Below, piece by piece: positions 58,247-64,000 of a stretch of DNA of 64,000 bases (position 1 is its first letter; each line of letters starts with the position of its first letter). Source of the DNA: Akanthomyces muscarius (Eukaryota; Ascomycota; Sordariomycetes; Hypocreales; Cordycipitaceae); NCBI RefSeq assembly GCF_028009165.1, contig NC_079242.1, positions 3,410,001 to 3,474,000 of the forward strand, in the 5' to 3' direction. The notes below the pieces were generated by a model. The model saw only the letters and a list, made by a program, of their open reading frames with translations. It was not told the DNA's origin and did not search any database. Made by a program: the position numbers and the translations under genes.

Positions 58247-60992
58247 TTCTCTGTACTATGACGAGTGGGGGACAGGCTCTACGAAACTAGACTGTGAAGC
58301 TGAACCGCCGGTGACGTCCTTAGTCTTCTGCTTCGCTTAGAATTGCAGGCATATCAAAGGTTACAAGTCAGATATAAACAACGAAGAAGCCTTGCTCCCC
58401 TTGGCCAATGAGCCGATTGTCCAGTGGTTCGATGTTGGGATGGATGGACGAATGTAACCGCAACCCAAGCCATTGGTGCAGGCTGGGCTCGGCGCCGACG
58501 AGCCACACCCAACTGGTTGGTGGCTGATGGCTGGTGAGCTGGATAGTGTTGTGCATTGCCCAAAACGCGCTCTCCACAACACCGAACGACTGTCGTTTCC
58601 ACTCACACAACTGCTGCCTACCAATAAACACAACGAGAGCAACTATGATGGGATCCCATCATCTAATTTTTACCCAGTCCAACGGAAGCTAGGCTCCCTA
58701 CTTGTGGTCATACAGACTCTGCGCCGCTCGAAGTGGACGCATCCATGTCGGCCCGTCCAGTTTCTGTTAGTAACAGAGTCAGCTAGCAGAAGCTCCAGCG
58801 ATTGCCAACTGGTAGCAGCAGCAGCTGTTTACTGTTGCGGGTACAGATTAGTAGAAGGCGAATTGGACATGCTCATTGGTTACCGCACACGACCGTTATT
58901 ACCAGCTCTTCGGTCTAGCGCGCTGCTACAGGAGATATGTGTATGCTTTCAAACGGACTGACGGACTTTGGGTAAACCAATTTCATGGCCAGTGCTTGGC
59001 CTCTCTAAATGGATCGAGAAATTGCGGCAAGAAAGGCATCAGAAATTTCCGCCGTGCGCAAAATTTCGAGGTTCTACACTATGATTTGTCGCCTCGGCCG
59101 GAATAAAATTCTTTGTGCGTCCTGATGCTGCTCTCGGCGGCGGGCGTTGATAGCGGCACACGCCGGTTACGTGGCTCGGCCTTACATTTGTACTACGGGT
59201 TTGTCCGCCTCGCTTTGTGCTCACAGCTGCAAGTACCACGGCTGCATTGTACAACCTGCATTATAGGTCATGGATCTTCTCACGTACCCCCTGCACCGCA
59301 ATACAATGTCTTTGCCGTCATCAGACCCTAGGATGTCGCTCGTTCCACCAGGGCCAATTACATTTTTTACGACAAAAGAACATTGCACTCACTTCTGTTT
59401 TACAGGGGTTGAAGCGCGGTGCAGGAGATACTCGGTGCACTCAATATGAACATGAAATCGACCGCATCGTGATCTCCGTATTCGAGTCATAGAGCCCCTG
59501 CCTTGGTGTGCGTTGATTCGCCATCGGTGGTGGTATCAAAAAGAAAAGTCTTGACAGGCGCAAGCCACAGAGACGTCCCCTGCGTGGTGGAACTTGTCGC
59601 TGTACGAGTTCCAGCCGCAAGCGAGACAGGCAAAAGAGGCCGCAGGCGGGGGGGCCTTTGGAGACAGTGAGACCAGAGTTGTCTGCTGGCGCGTCTGCCA
59701 CAGCTGCAGGGCTCCATCGCCCACCGCTGCGCCGAGTCCATTGCACAGACACACACGCAATATGATGTTTCGAACTTGGTCGTCTAGCTCATGCCATTAT
59801 CGCTAGGAGAAACCTCCTTTTCTCTTTCTTTCTTTCTATCCAACAAGCCAGACCAAGTCTTTCGCGCCGCTTCGACAATGTGGCATCCAGCCGCTGCCCG
59901 AAGAGATTCGGCGGTGATCACCTTGACAAGGATACCCATGAGATTGCAAAGACCATACCTTCTTGCTTTGTCTTTTGCTTGGCTCGATCTTTGAACACCC
60001 TGGCCCGGTAGCAATTTATCGCCGACTCTCTTTTCACGCATCAATGTATTAGCCACAACTGGCGCTGGTATCCATCATACTGGCAACTGGTAGCCCGCTA
60101 CTCTCATGCACACGCTGTTTTCCCTTGTCGCCTCCAAGCCCCCGAGGTAAAACGAGGCGCTTTATTACGATGCTTGGGGAGTCATTATATTGCAAACCAC
60201 GGAGTACATGCAGAGAATGGAGTCTGTCTGTGCGAACTCCTGGGCTATTTGGGATCCTTTTCTGGGTTTCAACCATGTGCCCACCTGCTCATCCCGTCTC
60301 GACTTATTGTGGCGTTTTTGCTCGAACCGTCCCGGTATCCGGAAAGTTTTACTTGTATGGGAATTCGTCATGCTTACTTCTTTGGCCGCTCCCGGACGGG
60401 AGAGGAGGGGGGCAAAGACAAGCCGCGGTCCCGTTCACTCAGGTTGCCTTCCTTCACATCATGTACGCCGGCTTGACAGCCTGTCCGTCCAGCTTCTTTT
60501 GCACCTACGGATAAAACATTTCATGCAAGTACGAGTCAGTCTCTACATGAACAGAAAGTAAACAAGATACGTCTATTACAGACCCAAAAGGAAAAAAAGA
60601 GAGCCGCCACACTGGCGATGCAAGCCTGCGGAAGCTCTGTTTCTTGCACTGTGCAGCGGAACTCTCCTGCTCGATATGATGCGGGTTCCAGGTACGGACG
60701 GAAAGCAAGGACAGGGACAGGCGAGACAGGCCCCTCAGCCTGTGATTTACAGCCATGATCTATTACGCCGCCGACCCAGCTTTTCGGAGGATAAACCATT
60801 GATCACACCCTCTTGCTTAGCCTTTTTGTCCTTGGTGTGTAGTGGCGTGCTGTGTGTCTTCCCCACAACCTTGGTAAGTTTTTCGTTCCCTCTTTCTTTT
60901 TTAATACAGTGTACCAGTCAGGACAGAAAGATACACCTGATACGCCTGCACACGCCCCGTGGACCACCTACGCCCGTCCTCACCCTCTTTAG

Positions 60993-61016
60993 GCTCACTC
61001 CCAAAGGTGAGTGAGC
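60993..61016 (+). repeat. Hairpin gctcactc/gagtgagc overlapping a splice-donor-like site
   Basis: 8-bp perfect stem, 8-base loop; the 3' arm includes aaaggtgagt, a consensus 5' splice site. The GC-rich 200 bases downstream might be a structured transcript, but no known RNA family is recognised. Confidence 0.45.
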
Positions 61017-61613
61017 GTCTTCTCCGCTAGCAGGCCCGGAAAGGGGACCCCTGTTTCCCTGAGATTGAGCACCCTGCCCTTCTGGGGGTGTACCCTGCGG
61101 GCGTGGGCGTCGAGGCAACAAGACGGGGAAGGAGGCGCAAGCCGCCCAAGCAAGGCTCCAGCTGTTGCTATTATTTTTTCCTCACTAAGACCAAGACGGT
61201 ACTAGATAACGTTATTAGCTTGTGGCTTGGGTAGGGCCTACCAATGGCTCTGGAAATGCTGCCACGGCTCAATCGCCCCGCCTTCTTAAAAGAGCTAAAC
61301 GAAGAGAAGAGCTCCAGGAGGAAAAAAAATCGACGAGCTGGCGGCCCTTTGAAAAGACGAGGTTCTAGTGGCTGCTGGTTTACAAATAAGCGCTTGTGAG
61401 CTTATGGTGAGTGGTTCTATGCAGCACAAAAGGTTGGCTGCAGCAAGAAAGGAAAGCTTGACGGGGCACGACTGGGCTACAAGCTCGCCAACTCGCTGGC
61501 TCTGCGGGTTTGTGCTGCGGCAATACGCAAAACGCCCGCCCCTCTTGCTCTGTTCAGCTCTCTGGCCCCGTCCCGCGCCGCCCGTCCGTGCCGGACATGA
61601 TCCGCCGAGACTG

Positions 61614-61643
61614 CGGTACGGTGCGGTTCGGTGCGGAACGGTA
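61614..61643. repeat. Pentamer tandem repeat CGGNN x6
   Basis: Reads CGGTA, CGGTG, CGGTT, CGGTG, CGGAA, CGGTA: six direct CGG triplets at exact 5-bp spacing. Confidence 0.7.
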
Positions 61644-62959
61644 CGAAGCTACAAGGTGACATAAAGCACAGCACAGACGGTACCCTTCCGACGGAAAAAT
61701 AAAGTGCCAGATCTTTCCATTGCCAAGCGATGCTAAGGTAGCACCGGGGTTTCCCGACCAGTTATTCTGTCCAAAGACTTATGACTAGTAGTCGTGCAAA
61801 GCAATGCTGTGTGCTGATTTATCATCGGCCTGGTTCTTTCTAAGCACCGGTGCGCAGATCAAGAATATTCCCGTTGCTTTGTTACGTCTGTATGATGACT
61901 AGTTCTTGTGCTCAGTTCTCGAGCTTTGCGATGACCTCGACATTCTTTTTTGGCAATCGAACCCGTCTACACCCGTTCGACCATCCATTGACCCTTCGAT
62001 TGGCGAGCATTCCACAACCCTCCCCCCCATCTTCTGCCCTTTTTTCCTTTTCGCTCTCTCTTTGTCTCCCTTGAAACGTGTTTCAGTCTTACTTTGACGT
62101 ACACACTCTGAAGCAAGCGGCCTGGTTTTTCCCCCTGCATAGGTGTATCTCTTCGAGGAGAAAAAAAGAAAGAAACCAGAAGAAAACAGTACCTTGGACA
62201 CGTCCCTTGACAACGTCAGGATCGCCCAGTGGTGTACCTGATTAGGCAAACGTTGGTGACCTTGGACTATCAGCTTCCCGCCTGTGTTTTCTTTTTGAAC
62301 GTCTGTGTGCCTGCAGTAGATGGTCGCGGGAGAGAGAGAGAGCGGGCGGCTGCGATGGTTTTTTTTGATAGGTTATGCAGCTAGAAAACCCTTTCTGTCC
62401 AGGCACGCGATGGCCACAGGAGAGTCGGGGGATTTGCACCGCCGCCGCCCGCCACACAGACACCCACACAGAAACGCGGGGACGAAAAGGAAGGAAAAAG
62501 AAAAGAAGAAACAGAGTCGCCGGAACTGGTGTGCGTGTATATATACAGTACCCCTCACTATACAGCCAAGCGGCGCCCTCCCAAAGACGGGAAAAAAGAA
62601 AAGAAAAAAAAAAACGGGTGGCCAAGAAAGCCCACTCACTCGGCCGTATAAGTCATGGACCGATTGGGGGGTGGGCTTTGCAACGCCCGTTCTTTCTTTT
62701 TCTTGTTCTTTTCCTGTCTACTAGAACTATATCGAGTGCGAAAAGTGATGGAATCGGCACCTATCACTTTCTCTAGTTCCTTTTTCTTCCATCTGCCCAG
62801 CCGTTGTGCCTGAAGTCGTCCTCGTCAGCCCACGACGCTGCAAGCCCCCAACTGTCCGTGTGGTTGCAGCTCCCTCGCTTTCCCTCCTTGTAAAAGAAGG
62901 GTCTGGAACAGAAAGAAGCGGGATATCACTGCTATTCCCAGCAGTCGATCACTCAGAGT

Positions 62960-62976
62960 CCCCCCCCCCCCCCCCC
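62960..62976 (+). repeat. 17-base poly-C run
   Basis: Uninterrupted C17 followed by tcctcctcc. Likely length-variable and error-prone in sequencing. Confidence 0.85.
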
Positions 62977-64000
62977 TCCTCCTCCAAAAATGACGACCGT
63001 CCAGGTTGCCTTCGCTTCAGCGTGACCTTCGTATGGGCGTGCGTGTTAGCTGGGCAGGGCGGGCTTGTTTTGTTGTTTTCTCAGCTATTTAGTGTGAGAA
63101 ATGAAGACTACTGCAAATCACTGACTCTACCGCATTAAAACAAACGTGTCGATTGTGCATGTTTTTGAATGTTACTCTCCGAAAAGAAGAGCATTTGCAA
63201 TTAGAATAGAGTGAAAACTTGATTGCGTGCAGCGTGGTTTGATACATGTTTCTACTCGGTCCTTGTCCATGGCCGCTTGCCCACCCCACCTGCCGAAAAA
63301 TTGCCAAAACAATGTCTCGCACTACAATTAGACTTTTCCGCCTCGTTGTAAAGTGGCAAGACCCTCTTCATTTTAAAAGTGAAAGAGAACAAGTGCCATA
63401 TCCTCTTCTTTGAGTGCGATCCGTACCGTCCGCGTTTTGCCCGGCGCTGTAGAAACTCCAATTTTATGTACAGAGTGTTCACATTTCTTTTCCCATTTGC
63501 CGGGGGAGTCCCTGCTGTCAATCAGGGGTCTCGGGCTGTCCAAACCCCAACCGTGCTCGGCCTGGATATAGAACATCTGCACAATTCTTCTTTGTCTTTC
63601 AATGTATTTGTTTCTCTCCTTGTACTACCGGTTTGTTGACGTGCATATGTTTCTGCTGCGTGCAATGTTGCACAAGTCAAGCCAGCCCGTCTTGCATGTC
63701 CGCTCCCGCTGGAGAAAGCGGGCGAGTGACGGCAGAAGGGGGGCCGAAAATATAGTAGACGACGCAGAGAATCGTTGGTGCAACAATTTCCCCCCTCGCC
63801 AACTGGCTACGTTGCCGTACCTGGTTCGGGTCCGTGTTACGCAGCGATAGTCGAACGCCGAACCGGATGCCCGTTGGACACCAGTAATGTGTCATATTTC
63901 GATACTTGCTAGTGATCAAAGGTTGCATATGACGTGTGCCTATCATTTGAGAAAACAAGACCGATATAGCACTAGATCAAATGCGCAAGCACGGTCTAGG

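Larger units (their letters stand above)
47657..64000. other. Gene-poor region, no gene supported
   Basis: About 16.3 kb. I looked on both strands for domains, signal-peptide exons with splice partners, and tRNA B-box sequences, and found nothing convincing. Frames of up to about 160 codons exist but lack codon bias or domain content. The right part (58-64 kb) has pyrimidine tracts, CGG-rich microrepeats, palindromes and a 17-C run, which would fit a long promoter/leader of a gene beyond 64000; that is inference. Confidence 0.5.

Noticed and set aside
47657..64000. tRNA genes
   Set aside because: Scanned for GGTTCRANNCC B-boxes on both strands; the few partial matches (e.g. near 58427) have no A-box or cloverleaf.

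Overview
The window looks like nuclear DNA of a filamentous ascomycete (Pezizomycotina, probably Sordariomycetes). The evidence is short GT-AG introns of about 47-94 nt, a dispersed single 5S rRNA gene, long Gln/Pro-rich low-complexity tails, and fungal forms of TOM7, COX6, CYK3, RAI1 and MAU2/SCC4. Exon structures were deduced by eye from reading frame, splice consensus and protein-family fit; no database search was possible.

Layout. 1-1.45 kb (minus): the 5' end of an ABC-C transporter (ABC-A, cut by the window edge), preceded by a two-exon small secreted peptide gene. 1.45-6.1 kb: no convincing protein gene, but an AT-rich decayed block and a complete 5S rRNA gene. 6.1-34 kb is a normal housekeeping block: fatty-acid elongase (-), COX6 (+), a chromodomain/HDA2-3-type coiled-coil protein (-), RAI1/DXO (+), a GCK-type Ste20 kinase (-), CYK3 (+), cohesin loader MAU2/SCC4 (+), SF3B4/Hsh49 (-), TOM7 (+), and a mitochondrial FAD/folate-type carrier (+). 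34.6-46.6 kb: two complete tandem ABC-C transporters (ABC-B and ABC-C, minus). ABC-B has nine exons and an unusual C-terminal Gln-rich hexapeptide-repeat tail. 47.4-47.7 kb: a second small secreted peptide gene, paralogous to the first and again on the same strand just upstream of an ABC-C transporter. 47.7-64 kb: a gene-poor stretch with short repeats and palindromes but no gene I can support.

Most unusual: (i) a repeated pairing of a tiny secreted peptide (signal peptide, phase-1 intron after it, I-x-[LM]-G-x-G and PE[DE]VLG motifs) with an ABC-C transporter; (ii) an ABC-C transporter carrying a roughly 370-residue cytosolic tail with about 16 Tyr/His-x-Gln-Gln hexapeptides; (iii) a degenerate NBD2 signature motif in both complete transporters. 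All three transporters share a phase-0 first intron at the same place, so they are products of local duplication.
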